A DNA stretch of 64,000 bases, taken from NCBI GenBank assembly GCA_947623455.1, contig OX392542.1:13647625-13711624 (forward strand), given 5' to 3'. Of this stretch, positions 23,570 to 35,149 are shown piece after piece; positions within the stretch are counted from its first letter, which is position 1; the number at the start of each line of letters is the position of its first letter. The DNA is from Mimachlamys varia (lineage: Eukaryota; Mollusca; Bivalvia; Pectinida; Pectinidae). The notes under the pieces were generated by a model. The model was not told where the DNA came from and did not search any database. It saw nothing but the letters and a program-made list of their open reading frames with translations. Made by a program: the position numbers and the translations under genes.

Positions 23570-23890
23570 ATGTCTTTGTCCGCTGAATATAACTGTTGCT
23601 ACTACTTCCTGTTTGACGCTCAGCATGATAGGAGTGGAACGACTGGTTCACCCGTTGTCGGTATAACGTTACCGGGCTAGGTGTTCTGCTTCAATGTTGT
23701 TTAAGCACTCTAAATCAGTACAAGATCCGGACAATCACAAGAAGGCTTACACGAGCATACCACAGCCTCCGAAATTAACACGCACTCAACACGTGCATCC
23801 ACATCGTATGCACCGGGAGGCAGTCCTTAGATGTGTCGGGCTGTTAACAGGACGTAAAAACAATCAAACCAAACCAGGATATGTTTGTGC
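23570..23890 (+). repeat. SINE-like family C, near full length
   Basis: All modules are present: 'TTTGACGCTCAGCATGATAG', 'GGTTCACCCGTTGTCGGTAT', 'GTTACCGGGCTAGGTGTTCT', 'AAGATCCGGACAATCACAAG', 'CACAGCCTCCGAAATTAAC', 'GCACCGGGAGGCAGTCCTTA' and the tail 'GGACGTAAAAACAATCAAAC'. It is one of the best reference copies for this family here. Confidence 0.8.
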
Positions 23891-25104
23891 AAACGGCTCC
23901 TTGTGATAGCGCGGTTGACGACTTTACAGTGCTATCCCAGTGCCAAGCCAAAGGTACCGGTCCGGCCGAACATCCCCGGTCACTTTATGCTTGCAATGTG
24001 TGAAACAGATATTGTTTATACCCTGTAGTGCTGAATGTTGAGAAGGGATACCAGTTTCATAGACTTTGGTTTGCCTTGGTAATGAGAAAAATTCAGGAAA
24101 GATAGGACAATAACAGGATCCCAAGTCGTAAAGTTAATATAGAGCGTCAAACGCTTTAATATATTTTATCTATTTTTGAATTGCTCCTTTTAGCTTTGAA
24201 TCTATAAACATTACCGCACCGGTACATTGTCCTGCAAAGGTGTTTTTATTTATCGATCTCACAAGCGTATCGATCTCTTTCACGTGTTCATAACTGAGTA
24301 AACAGATCCTGTTTGTTTTTACTGTACACGTTGAATTATTAAATATGTTTTTCCAGACACGTCAACGTAGTCGAAAAGAAACAAAATAAAACAAAGCCAC
24401 GCTTGCGTTTATGGTTTTGCTGTTACGAGAGGCATTGTCTCGATAGCATATATTTCATTATCTTACAAAAACTCTGTATTCCTCTGTATGAACTAAAACA
24501 ATATTATTCTTAACAATGTATAAATATTGATTAAGTCTAAAACAATATATATGTCGGAGTGTCCTCGTTATTGTTTAGGTCATGTTATAATGTAAGATGA
24601 ATGTCTAGTGAATGTCTAGTGAAGCAACAATTGCAAACAGGTACTAAGTATGTTTTGGTCATCCTTACGGACGGCTGAGTTCTATCCCGAAGTCAGCGTA
24701 CACATGGAAAATTCTGAAAAATAAATGTGTTAATCTATTCCAAACACCTCAAATAGACCAAGTTGAGTATAAATGGCCTAGGTGTGATGTTGATCTATGC
24801 TATAGAAAAAAGATTACATTATAATTTCAACTGCTGCCGACACAGCAAAATTTGTAAGAGGTGACTTATTTTAAGATGTTCCCTTGTTTTTTTTTCTTTA
24901 TAACTTTCCCGTTTTAGCTATTTATCTCCATTAACATTGATAAAAATTCGGTCTCACTACACACAGAACACAGTACATCCCAGGAACCAACGCAGACATA
25001 CACAAAAGGATGATTTTAGGACGGTTATAAATGTTCTACAATAGTAAAAGCTCATTATTTGCTTCTTCAATGTTTTATCTTATAGAAGAAACTGAAAGAA
25101 AACA

Positions 25105-25250
25105 CGATGAAGCAGAAGACGTTTACTCTTCCGGAACACCCGGTCTTATTCTCTTGTACTTTACAAGAGTCTCCATGTAAAGATTTTGTTCATATTTTGC
25201 CCTTGGTTTCATCGATTTTGCGTTTGTTAACGCTTCGGTATTCTCTTATT
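25105..25250 (+). pseudogene. Retroelement 3' terminal fragment (copy g)
   Basis: It begins at 'CGATGAAGCAGAAGACG' and ends at 'CGCTTCGGTATTCTCT' plus TATTTAT. It contains only the conserved tail and has a small internal deletion after 'GTCTCCATGTAAA'. Confidence 0.8.
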
Positions 25251-25374
25251 TATTATATGCAATAGTCCGACGTTGCGATCACAGACTATACATATAAAAT
25301 CTACACCAAGAAGAGAGATTCTAATGTGGGAATTTTGTTTTTCAATATTCTACTGGGTGCTTTGCAATGGTATT

Positions 25375-25540
25375 TATGTGAGGTAGCGCGCCATGTTTCA
25401 GTAGTCGGTGTACGATCATTAACTTTAGGAGGGGGCAAACTCACTAACATACGCCACCAGCTTACATACAGGGAAACATGCACAACAGTCACTTCTTTAA
25501 ATGACCCTGTCCTACTAATCAATTGAAACTTAATAGTTTT
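25375..25540 (+). repeat. Family C fragment
   Basis: 'GTGAGGTAGCGCGCCATG', 'AGTAGTCGGTGTACGATCA' and 'CTTCTTTAAATGACCCTG' follow family C order. The modules between are diverged. Short ORFs on both strands here are by-products. Confidence 0.5.
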
Positions 25541-25693
25541 ATCATATATGAAATATTTGACAAATAAATGTTATGCTTAAATACATGAGTTGTTTTCAAA
25601 TAAGAAGGGATACCTTTCAATATTGTTATTATGGCCAGAATATGATCGACAAAATACATCGAAACTAATTCACCAAACAAACTTTACAGGGAA

Positions 25694-25782
25694 TCCTTAA
25701 AAACTACAATAGAATAAGACCAGGCGTTCCGGAAGAGAAAATGCATTCTGCGCCATCGTCGACACTCGTCTTGTCAACGTAG
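25694..25782 (-). pseudogene. Retroelement tail fragment (copy h)
   Basis: 'AGAATAAGACCAGGCGTTCC', 'GGAAGAG' and 'CTGCGCCATCGTCGACACTC' are the reverse of the conserved tail block. It is truncated on both sides. Confidence 0.6.
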
Positions 25783-25999
25783 ATCACCGCCAAATACAAC
25801 TGTAGATGTCACTTCCTCAAAGTTGCCATAGTTACTCTGTAACGCAGTGTACATCTACAGTAGGTCAATATTGAAAAGACAGTTGTAATTTCGAAATAAG
25901 CTTTAAAGTATGTGATTATTAAAACGGAATATGAGTCACCACTTTTAATTCAAAATTGTAAATCTCGCAAAAAGAAATCATCATCGTAAAACCCCACTA

Positions 26000-26120
26000 A
26001 CTCGAACTCGTTGAGACCTGACGAATAGTTCGATGAATCAGAGGATAGTCGAACATGTACGAACTTGGTCTGGACCAAACGAACTGTTCGACGTGTTCGA
26101 AAGTACTTTTATCAGTGGCA
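26000..26120. other. Cluster of TCGAAC/GTTCGA motifs
   Basis: In about 120 bases the strings CTCGAACTCG, AGTTCGATG, AGTCGAAC, TACGAACTTG, ACGAACTGTTCGACG and GTTCGAAAG occur in both orientations. The surrounding 26.0-26.6 kb is GC-richer than its neighbours. It may be the edge of an unidentified DNA element; no coding feature was recognised. Confidence 0.35.
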
Positions 26121-26639
26121 GTGTAAGGTTCATGAGTTTCTCCGTAGGTTAAAGACATCTGCGTATATCGTATTAAACATTTGATTGGCGACACCATCTC
26201 GCTCATGACGCTCGGATCGATTTACCACTCCGTGTCATCTTTCCTGTCTTGTTATCAATACGGCAACAATTCTTACCTGAAGTTAATTAATTGTCCACTG
26301 TAAGATGTACTTGACCACTTAAATTCGGCCAACACGTATTTGACCGCGGTAATCTATACTTGTATTAAAGCTACGACCGTTATCCTAGCGTGGTGTTCCG
26401 CTGTGCCTATTGATTGGCAATTCTCCTATTCGGTGTTTCAGCTTCCGTACTATACGACTTAATGCAAACACACCTTGACTGGAACAAGCGTAGGACACTC
26501 ATCCATCTCGTGTTTTCTCTGAGGAAAATCAGCGACTGCTAATATGTAACGGCTGTTTACATGTCATCATACAACCGTCTATCAGTGTAATACACGATCA
26601 ATTATCGATGATTCTGTTTCTGCCAGTTAAACAATACAT

Positions 26640-27420
26640 ACCGCCGTCATCCCAAGAGAATACTAAGATAGGGTGCGTTAAAACATCCATATTTACTATG
26701 AATGGATTACTATTAACTACATAATCACTGATTTGTGCCATAGGAACTATGTGTAAGAATTAACTAGTGATAAACGTCGTTAGCATGCCTTAATGGAACA
26801 TATCCTGTTAATGGTGTCATTGATTTATACCATTTAGCACTATGCTTGTTGACTTGTTAGAAGGAGGGCGCTAACAGAAGCGACACTAATGTGCCCCGGA
26901 TTACCGGATCTCTTTATATAGTCGCCGTTACGGGCCTGATGTATATGATGGAGTTATCCTTGATATGAACAGCTGTGAACAAATCAAATTTTGTTTGATG
27001 TTAAGTTGAAGTATTGCTTGAAGCTATGTTGACGCTTTTGATGATGTTATTTTGAAGGGTTGCTTGATGGTGCTGAAGACAGTGAAGCACATGAACAGTT
27101 AACATTTAGTGCATTAAAAAAACCTTATGTGTTAAATAAGGGAATTTTTATCAGCATAACTTTTTTCGCGAATGTAACATTATACAACATTATCGATAAG
27201 TGGTTTATATTCCACTAAAATACAAATTGTTTATTATTCCTGTGAATATCGCAAGATGACTTCCAATGACCTGGGATATATTTAGAACCATGCCATAGGA
27301 GAAGGGTTACTTACATAGACCATTCCGACGTCTTTGGATCTCGTTTTCACGTGGCGTGTCAGTTTGATGTCCTGTCAGAGTGAATTAATCAACATTTAGT
27401 AAGTAAATACAATTCAACTT
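26640..27420. other. Stretch without a recognised feature
   Basis: Non-repetitive within this window, no useful open frame. Confidence 0.3.
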
Positions 27421-27423
27421 CTT

Positions 27424-27702
27424 CATTCTTTGGAATTACATTTGAATTGCAAAACGTTCTGGTTATGCAGATATAAGCTTTTTCTTTTTGTGTCTCTTTC
27501 TGTTATTCCGTTTCTCTTACTATAGTTTCACCCTCTCCTTCTCCTTTTACATTCTTTAATACATAGGAATTACATTTGAATTGAAGAACGTTCTGATTAT
27601 GAAGATATAAGCGTTTACTTTTTCTGTCACTTTCTGTCATTCTGATACTCTTCCAATAGTATCATTTTCTCCTTCTCTCTATACGTACTTCAATACATAG
27701 GT
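27424..27702. repeat. ~135-bp direct tandem duplication
   Basis: 'GGAATTACATTTGAATTG' occurs at about 27432 and 27567, each followed by 'ACGTTCTG.TTATG.AGATAT' and a C/T-rich tract containing 'CTTTCTGT.ATTC'. The two units are clearly diverged. Confidence 0.8.
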
Positions 27703-28464
27703 GAACTGCAGATAAATTTGCTGAATATACAAAAAAAAAATGGTTTCTTAAGTATCGGTTTGCATGTGAGCACGGCAAACATGCCATTTTTATATACTAA
27801 ACCTATGCACTCAACATCTGTTTGATGCCTGGTGCCAAATTGACTAGTGATCTCAAATGTAATTTTGTATTATGCTTTTGTTTTGTAATTAGACAAGGAA
27901 TCCATCTGCTGGTCTAAAATTACCTGCTGTTTTGAATAATTGATGTTATAATTGGCGCTCACCAACGGTGCTTTGTAAATTAATTAGAATGTATTGTGTA
28001 GGAAATGAAATACATTGGAAACAAAATCAACCATGTAAACAAATGCATGTCGAAATCAACTGTATGTATAGCTGTAGCTAATACCGGTTTTGGAGGCAAA
28101 TCGAGGCTTAATGCTTTTGTTATTTTTCATTTTTCTAGATCAAACTCAAACACTCTATGAAATGATATTAAGATATTAACCTATGTATTTTTCCCGTTTT
28201 TATAATTGTGCCAATAGTACAGAGCATCACTGGCTATACATGCAACTGTTCAAGGTAATATGGGGATATATTATACCTCATTCATTTAAGTGCCTATATG
28301 ATTCTAGTAGTTGCTCCGGTCATTATTTTCGCATATTACTGCGACTCCGCCTTAAAAATGGTTACGTTCCCATGTGGTTGCTGGGCCATATTATTCGTTA
28401 TTTGAATGAAAAAACTACTTTATGATGTCAGGGATATTTGTTACGGTTTAATTGGCTTTATTTT

Positions 28465-28560
28465 AAAGTCCCTTTAAAAACTCAACTCATTTAAGGACGG
28501 CCTTCCGGTGTATGCGATGCTTGTGTATGAGTTGAGCGCGGGTGTATTTTAAAGGTTTCG
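28465..28560 (-). repeat. Family C tail fragment
   Basis: On the minus strand 'CTCAACTCATACACAAGC', 'ATCGCATACACCGGAAGGCC' and 'GTCCTTAAATGAGTTG' match the last third of family C. Confidence 0.6.
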
Positions 28561-28936
28561 GTATGCCCTGGATGTATGGTGAGGAAATTCAACCCTCTAG
28601 ATTTTGTCTCTTATTGGAAAAAAAACTAAATAGATTAAGGAAATTTCGGGGGCGAATTTCCCTTTGCTACACCCGGGGGGGGGGGCAATAACCTTTGATA
28701 CTACCGCACTTTAGTCGAGTTTTCAACCTGTGAGAACGGCTATGAGTTATGTCCCCTGGCCCAGACATACTGCTCCCTGATTGACACTAAGCAGTATGAC
28801 ATTGAAACGACTGGATCACAGTTGCCACTATAATGTGACTGATTGGCGTGTACTACTAGGGTCCTTTTCATTATACTTCCGTGTACTGTAACGTAGACAA
28901 CCGTTCCTTACTATCGAATATATGTCTACAGACACA

Positions 28937-29660
28937 AAAAAAATCAAAGAATACCAAAGCGTCAACAAAACCATAATCCGAACTCAAAATCGATTAAACT
29001 AGGGGCAAAATACGAACAAAGGAAAGATTTACATAGAGACCCTCGTAAAAGCACAAGAGAATAAGACCAGGTGTTCTGGAAGAGTAAGCGTCTTCTGCTT
29101 CATCGACGACACCCGCCATGTAAATCTTGGTAAAGTAAACAAGTAAACACACTAACAAGCAAACTCAAAAACGTCCATCTTCATATCACACAAAGATACT
29201 CAATATTTCTCGATGATATCAAGATGGCGACCATAAAACATGCCCATAGTCTTCATCAACCTGCATTTCTCGAATCCCTGTACCGTAAAGTTTGTTCGTC
29301 AGCAGTTGACATCTACATGTATCACGAAAATCGCGATATTCAGAGCAAGCCCTAGAATAACGAATCAACTGCGACATGTAAACACCATAGGATGGAGAAA
29401 CAGGGATGTTACTCTCAAGAAAGGGAAAGTTCACGATCGGAAAATCGAAATCGTCGGGTTTATCATACAGCTTAGTAGTAAGTTGCCCGTGTTGGTCAAA
29501 GTTTAAGCAAAGATCGAGGTAAGAAGCTGATGTAGGAGAGTTTGTTGTGTCTTAAATCTTAAGTGCAGTAGGGTATATACGATCGACTAGGTCAGCGAAG
29601 TTCTTGTTGTTTATAGACAACACATCGTCGATGCACAAAATGCATGCATTTAAATCGTAT
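28937..29660 (-). pseudogene. Reverse-transcriptase retroelement remnant (copy i)
   Basis: On the minus strand it opens with 'CIDDVLSINNKNF' (about 29.60-29.64 kb), the catalytic YxDD motif with its two aspartates kept, then 'DLVDRIYPT', 'SASYLDLCLNFD', 'QLTTKLYDK', 'DFDFPIVNFPFLESNIPV' and 'SYGVYMSQLIRYSRACSEY' (ORF 29219-29434), followed by the disrupted thumb, 'TCGCCATCTTGATATCATCG' and the complete 3' tail ending next to an A-run (T-run on the element strand). Stops and a frameshift after SRACSEYRDF inactivate it. It is the best-preserved RT protein sequence in the window. Confidence 0.85.
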
Positions 29661-29944
29661 TCCTTAATTGAACATAGCTGTAAATAGGATATTTCACAAA
29701 ATGAAATCAAACCAAACTTAGTATATCTTGTGATTAACTCACATTACAAGGTAATTAATTTTTATCGCGGTTTATTTTCATAAGAATAGGCCAAAAAGAC
29801 GTCCAGGTAACTACAAGGATGGTTCGGTTTTGGTTTAAGTTTCGTTTACATCTTATTGGCAGGTAAGGGCATTGAAGGACGAACTTTGGTACATCTTTGT
29901 GTATTCGATATGAGAATTATGACAAAGTCTAACAAAGTAATCAC

Positions 29945-30330
29945 AAATAGTGCATACCACGGCGTCCCAAATACCCCGACACTCGACACACACACTCGCA
30001 TTCACCGGGCCCAAATACCCCGACACTCAACACACACACACTCGCATTCACCGGGCCCAAATACCCCGACACTCAACACACACACTGGCATTCACCGGGC
30101 CCAAATACCCCGACACTCAACACACACACTCGCATTCACCGGGCCCAAATACCCCGACAATCAACACACACACTCGCATTCACCGGGCCCAAATACCCCG
30201 ACACTCAACACATACACTCGCATTCACCGGGCCCAAATACCCCAACACTCAACACACACACTCGCATTCACCGGGATGATATCCTTAAATGACCCTTACT
30301 GTTAATAGGGCGTAAAATCTAATAAAATCA
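29945..30330 (+). repeat. Family C copy containing a 44-bp minisatellite, 7 units
   Basis: Units of 44 bases (one of 46) run from 29966 to 30274; each reads 'CCCAAATACCCCGACACTCA' then ACACACACTCG then 'CATTCACCGGG'. This is the 'cctcccaaatacacacgcactcaacacac...accggg' segment of family C, and a family C tail ('CCTTAAATGACCCTTACTGT', 'TAATAGGGCGTAAAATC') follows directly. The histidine/proline-rich frames at 29856-30305 and 29950-30279 are translations of the array and not genes. Confidence 0.9.
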
Positions 30331-30431
30331 AACTTCTGCAATAATATCCAATATTTTACATCCTTGACATATACAGCATGCCATCGTTTATATATGTATG
30401 ATCCATGCCAGTGCTAATAATGGCGGTGTTA

Positions 30432-30701
30432 CTCATACGTGTATCTATCGGCAATCCTCGGGGATAAGGAAAAGTATGATTGTTTAGAGCCGTTTCGGGT
30501 AACAGTAATGAGGAATGCCACCTTTTTTAATATGTTAACGGATATCGGATGAAACATACATATGTGAACTTCAGATGACCAGTCAATGAGCAGTCTGAGA
30601 GAGTCTCGTGTAACGCGAACCTCTACATCGTCCCTCGCGATTACGAGTCCTAGATACATGTCGTGCTGGATAAGACACAGCTGTGTGGTATACCAAGGCA
30701 C
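30432..30701 (-). other. Unassigned 90-codon open frame
   Basis: The minus frame from about 30701 to 30432 stays open with mixed, protein-like composition (for example 'ARDDVEVRVTRDSLRLLIDW'). A possible splice acceptor 'CCTACAG' lies just upstream. I recognise no domain and there is no second copy here, so it may be an exon, a decayed gene or chance. Confidence 0.15.
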
Positions 30702-30744
30702 TGTAGGTTGTTTACGGTCCCCGGGGTACGTGATGAATCACAAG

Positions 30745-30975
30745 TACAACATCTTGTGTCATTTTCCCACTTATACCTGTTTACAAGTAAAACATCTACA
30801 TGAAGTGTCACTTCTCCACTTATACATGTTTATAAGTGCAACATATTGTGTCATTTCCCCACTTATATACATGTTTACAAGTAGAACATCTACATGAAGT
30901 GTCATTTCTCCACTTATACATGTTTATAAGTACAACATCTTGTGTCTTTTCCCACTTATACATGTTTAAAAGTGC
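30745..30975. repeat. Higher-order tandem repeat (A-B-A-B-A, ~46-bp monomers)
   Basis: Monomer A carries 'ACATCTTGTGTCATTTTCCC' and monomer B 'ACATCTACATGAAGTGTCA'; both continue with 'CCACTTATACATGTTTA' and 'AAGT'. They alternate, so the real repeat is a dimer of about 92 bases. Within monomers CACTTATA and TATAAGTG form short inverted repeats. Confidence 0.85.
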
Positions 30976-30999
30976 ATATACCCATGTTTGACGATGTGC

Positions 31000-31510
31000 T
31001 TTCAGTGTATTGTGTCGAAAATGTTCAGAAGTTCAGTCGTGTTACTGACAGAAAAACGTCAATATTTACATTCATGAGTGACGACTAATAAACAAGTTAT
31101 ATTTGAACAACGTCACGACAACAGTAAACATGGGGTAATATATTGATTGAAAATGACACCTAATCAACATTAATATCGCAGTCATTCAATCCTTTGTATT
31201 ACATAAGTAAAGCGTGATGAAAGAGCTAATTTATTATTTATGGCGTTTGACGAGCACATTCGACCTAATACACACAGTATAAAAATGACATTAGTTTGAC
31301 AATGAATGTGATTACGTTGCAGTCATGTTGATATGTGTAGAAGTTAGCTATATATACATTGTAGTAAGATATCGATGTTTGCTTCATATAAAGCACCTTT
31401 TATAAAATGCCTGCAGGTAGACATATAATAGACATAACAATATATCCTTACAAGATTACCTGAACACATGATTTTAATATATGACAGCTACATATATACT
31501 AAAGTCTCTA
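31000..31510. other. Stretch without a recognised feature
   Basis: AT-rich, no open frame of note, no recurrent repeat. Confidence 0.3.
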
Positions 31511-31514
31511 TAAT

Positions 31515-31825
31515 GGTAGTAAATACTCCGTGTTTGACACTAATTGATACATTAGTGGAACGACTTATTTATTCTTTGTCAGTATAATATGATCGGGTGT
31601 AGTGTTCTGATCGGGGCCTTCGAGAGTATACTTCAGTGTGGTAGCACTTTATATCGGTAAAATATCCGGACTATCACAAGAAAGCTTACATGAACATCCC
31701 GCTGCCTCTCAAATACACACGCACGTAACACGCGCACACACCGGGAGACCGTCCTCAAATTGCCCTGGCTGTTAATAGGAAGTAAAACAATAAAATCAAA
31801 CCAAACCAAACATTTTTTCAAATGG
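31515..31825 (+). repeat. SINE-like family C, near full length
   Basis: Modules: 'GTTTGACACTAATTGAT', 'GTGGAACGACTTATTTATTC', 'GTCAGTATAATATGATCGGG', 'GTGTGGTAGCACTTTATATC', 'TATCCGGACTATCACAAG', 'GCTGCCTCTCAAATACACAC', 'CACACCGGGAGACCGTCCTC' and the tail 'AATAGGAAGTAAAACAATAA' then 'AATCAAACCAAACC'. Confidence 0.8.
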
Positions 31826-32623
31826 AGTCAGCATAACGTGATTGTGTTGTAACATATTTCAAAATATATCTAAATTATGAAACTGTAACGGTTTCATAGG
31901 CTAATTTTCATAAAAGTTTGATTGCTAAAATCTTTAGCTGCATCATTATAAAATGTCATCTCAGAGGGATTTCATATATGATAAAGACAATTTACCGACA
32001 GTTGCAATAACCATCTCCATGTAATGTATAACCTAGAATTCGTAACATGACTCCATAAACAAAATGTGTCAGATTCTACTCACAAGTAAACAAATGGACT
32101 ACATCAATCTAAGGAAACGCTGCAAAGATTTGTAGAGCGTCCAAGTACTGCCAAAGTAACAATTGGTGTTGCGATGGGATTTAACTTCTAATAACGAATC
32201 TAAACTCAATAGAACCAAGGAGAGTGAAAAGATAAGCTACTACCGTTGGTGAATAATTATTCAAGGTTTACTCTAAGCCAATGTTTTTGTCACACAGGTT
32301 TGATCAATACTCAAGAGATGCCTGACACTTATTCCTTAAAATAAATAATAATAAAAAAAATCAGAATTGTGAAGGGAAGATACTATCTACAGTTCCAATA
32401 TTATGTTTGGAGTTTATTAACATGAAATTAGCTAGCAGCTATACACTCAAATAGAGTTAATAAAAAGGAAAATAAACTTCTATAATGGCTCAGATAAAAC
32501 TAATGAAATATATTTATTTACCTACTTCGAAACCCTCTATAGCCAATACCTGTCAAATGATCATTTTGTTTGGCTTAACTTTGAACATACAGCTATTTAG
32601 TGATAATGTACAATGTATGCTAG

Positions 32624-32830
32624 AAACATGGTATGTTGGCGTCCTTGCCTTCTTGTTATAACACGTATTTCATGCCGGCTGTATAGGGCTTTCTTACTGA
32701 AATACCATGCCGAACGCACCAAACATAAAGAATCCGGCCCTTTGATGTAGGATGTATACTGCTTTCTTACTGCAATACGATGCTGAAAGCATCCGACATA
32801 AAGAAACCGGCCCGACATATTGTTGCGATA
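32624..32830 (-). repeat. Family C fragment with an internal ~72-bp duplication
   Basis: 'GGCTTTCTTACTGAAATACC' ... 'CATAAAGAATCCGGCCC' is followed by a second diverged unit 'TGCTTTCTTACTGCAATACG' ... 'CATAAAGAAACCGGCCCG'. Each is the reverse of the family C 'GGTATTTCAGTGA' middle module. It is a third example of this family duplicating an internal segment. Confidence 0.6.
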
Positions 32831-33599
32831 ACCCTTGAACTATAGATTAAGTAGGGAATGTTATAAACTATAGTTTGTCGCGGCTAGAGGATAACACATA
32901 ACACCTTTCTAACACGGACGAACGCTCAACGTAAGGCAAAAACTGAGGAAAAAACCCGTTTACTGAGTTACTTTAGCTAAAGCTCTTTTCGGAAGCTTAT
33001 TTTTACTTTATAAAGTCCTATAGAATGTAAACGGTTACAATGTATGATATTTTAAAATGATTTTTATCAATTGCTTTGAATATTCAATTTCTTTTATTTT
33101 CAATTCATATGAAAGCTCAGTAATAAACTCGTTACTGCAAAGTGCAGGCTACACTCCTACACATCACATGAGTCAAGAGCTCCGTGTGATGTCAAGTCAC
33201 TTACTAGAATCCCCCGAACTGCTCACAAGAGGTATCACGATCGGATAGGAACTCGTTTAACTGTTCCCAAACCATATGATCGCTTACTCCTATTAGTTTA
33301 TAATGGCTTCATGGTAATTTGAATCCTCATATAGAACAAAACAGACGAGATTAACTTGATAAGGTCAATTTCCCCTATATAATTGACACACATTAAGGTT
33401 GGCTGATATATTTGAACGAGATGACCTGAAATTTTGAAAACACCTCTAATAATGAGTGCTGTTTATAAGTAGTGTAGCAAAGCTTTGAATATTTAACTAA
33501 TTCTGGCCTTTGTTTTGCAACTATGAAATACCTTATCTCTTCGATACACTCCATCACCAATAAACTTTCACCAATAAACTTTCCCGTTCTTTGTTTAGA

Positions 33600-33792
33600 A
33601 AAAAAAAATCAGAGAATACTGAAGTGTCAACAAAACCATAATCCGAACTCAAAATCGATTTAACTAGGGGCAAAATACGAATAAAGGGAAGATTCACATG
33701 GAACCCTTGTAAAAGTACAATACCATGTGTTCTGGAAGAGTAAGCGTCTTCTGCTTCATCGACGACATCTGCTATGTAAAACTTCAAAATAG
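33600..33792 (-). pseudogene. Retroelement 3' fragment (copy j)
   Basis: It starts in an A-run, then 'AGAGAATACTGAAGTGTCAA', 'CGAACTCAAAATCGATTTAA', 'AAGCGTCTTCTGCTTCATCG' and 'ACGACATCTGCTATGTAAA'. It is the tail only, with the T-rich terminus on the element strand. Confidence 0.8.
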
Positions 33793-33842
33793 TTCTTTTT
33801 GATGCTTGAGAAAACATGTTTGAATGGGTACTTGATAAAGAT

Positions 33843-33985
33843 ATGAGAATTAGAGAATGTAGAAGCATTAACAAAACCATAATTCGAACTCAAAATCGAT
33901 TAAATTATGGTCAACATTTGAACAAAGGGAAGATTTACACAGCGAGTCTTGGAAAATTACACGATAGTATGACCGTTTTAATCTT
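33843..33985 (-). pseudogene. Retroelement 3' fragment (copy k), same orientation as j
   Basis: 'GAATGTAGAAGCATTAACAA', 'CGAACTCAAAATCGATTAAA' and 'GAACAAAGGGAAGATTTACA' repeat the terminal block only about 50 bases from the 5' end of copy j, so two 3' ends lie in tandem. Confidence 0.65.
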
Positions 33986-34571
33986 CATGGACGACTACCT
34001 ATTTCATTCGTTGATATTCTGGACGACTCATAAACGATGCAATCATACCGAACAGAGACAATTGAATACACGAAATGTAGATATATCACAAAAGGTTATA
34101 ATCTGCATACACAGACAGACACCAATACAGTTACAGTAAAATTAAAGGTTACCATGGGTTTTGCCATGTGGCTCGAGAAACAGAATCGAGATATTCTTCA
34201 TCATTAATTGATCAGATGTATAATTGGTTTCGGTGTATTTACGTCTGAGGCTGCGGAGAGATGAGGTCTCGCACATGTCTGTTCGGCTATTTAGGTGGAT
34301 CACAAAATAAACCATTATTTATATATTTTCCAAATAGGGATGGTGCTTGTTTACGATTGTGAGACAGTAACATTTTATCCAGATACATTATATATGTATT
34401 TCACTTCTATATAAACCGTGGACTAAGGTTAAACTCACTTGTATATCACTTCATATTCGTGTAAGGCAAATATAATTAAATCCTCTACCTAATATTGTGT
34501 TTTCTTTGTGTTATCTACAAAAGGGGTATCATTTGTATGATACAAATGTGGACTTTTTTTTAATGTGCTCG

Positions 34572-34750
34572 AGAATGATGCCTAACTTCTCACGTTGTGG
34601 ATATGACCAAGAATGATGCCTAACTTCTCACGTTGTGGATATGACCAAGATTTACATGACGCGTATCGTGGATGAAGTAGACGGAACTACCTCTTGCGGA
34701 ACACATGGCGTATTATCCACTTGGAATTTGTCAAGGGTCTCTATAGGTTT
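34572..34750 (+). repeat. 38-bp exact duplication leading into a retroelement fragment (copy l)
   Basis: 34572-34609 and 34610-34647 are identical ('AGAATGATGCCTAACTTCTC' then 'ACGTTGTGGATATGACCA'). The second unit continues into 'AGATTTACATGACGCG', 'ATCGTGGATGAAGTAGACG' and 'GGAACACATGGCGTATTATC', the conserved retroelement tail block. The exact identity suggests a recent event. Confidence 0.8.
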
Positions 34751-35149
34751 TGATTTTTTGTGGAGCTCTTGCTTTTCCTTTTAGAATGGAATTATTTTTG
34801 ATCTGCTAACACATTCGGGAAAAACGTCTTTACCTTTATCAATGATGTCATCGTTTCTTTATCTTAGCTCCTTTTAAGGCGTAAACTACCGCGAAGAAAA
34901 CAAAAACGAAAACAAAACTCTGTTGCAATCGAATGATTGTATGAAATCGATCTAGTTTTTATTTTGTGTTTTACTTTCTTACACTTCCTATCACAAATTT
35001 ATTTCATTCCAGGAGACAGATCATGTGATACATATGTACTTTATCCAAGATTAATGACAATACACAAAGTTTTCACCCGTCACAACATGTCGTTAAAACA
35101 AATTTCACAATTCCCCACTACGTTATATAACAATATGCGTTAGACAAGT

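Noticed and set aside
29856..30305. 149- and 109-codon frames rich in His, Thr, Ser and Pro (repeated GPNTP-type peptides)
   Set aside because: They are translations of the 44-bp minisatellite, open only because the unit contains no stop; the period of 44 makes the frames cycle.
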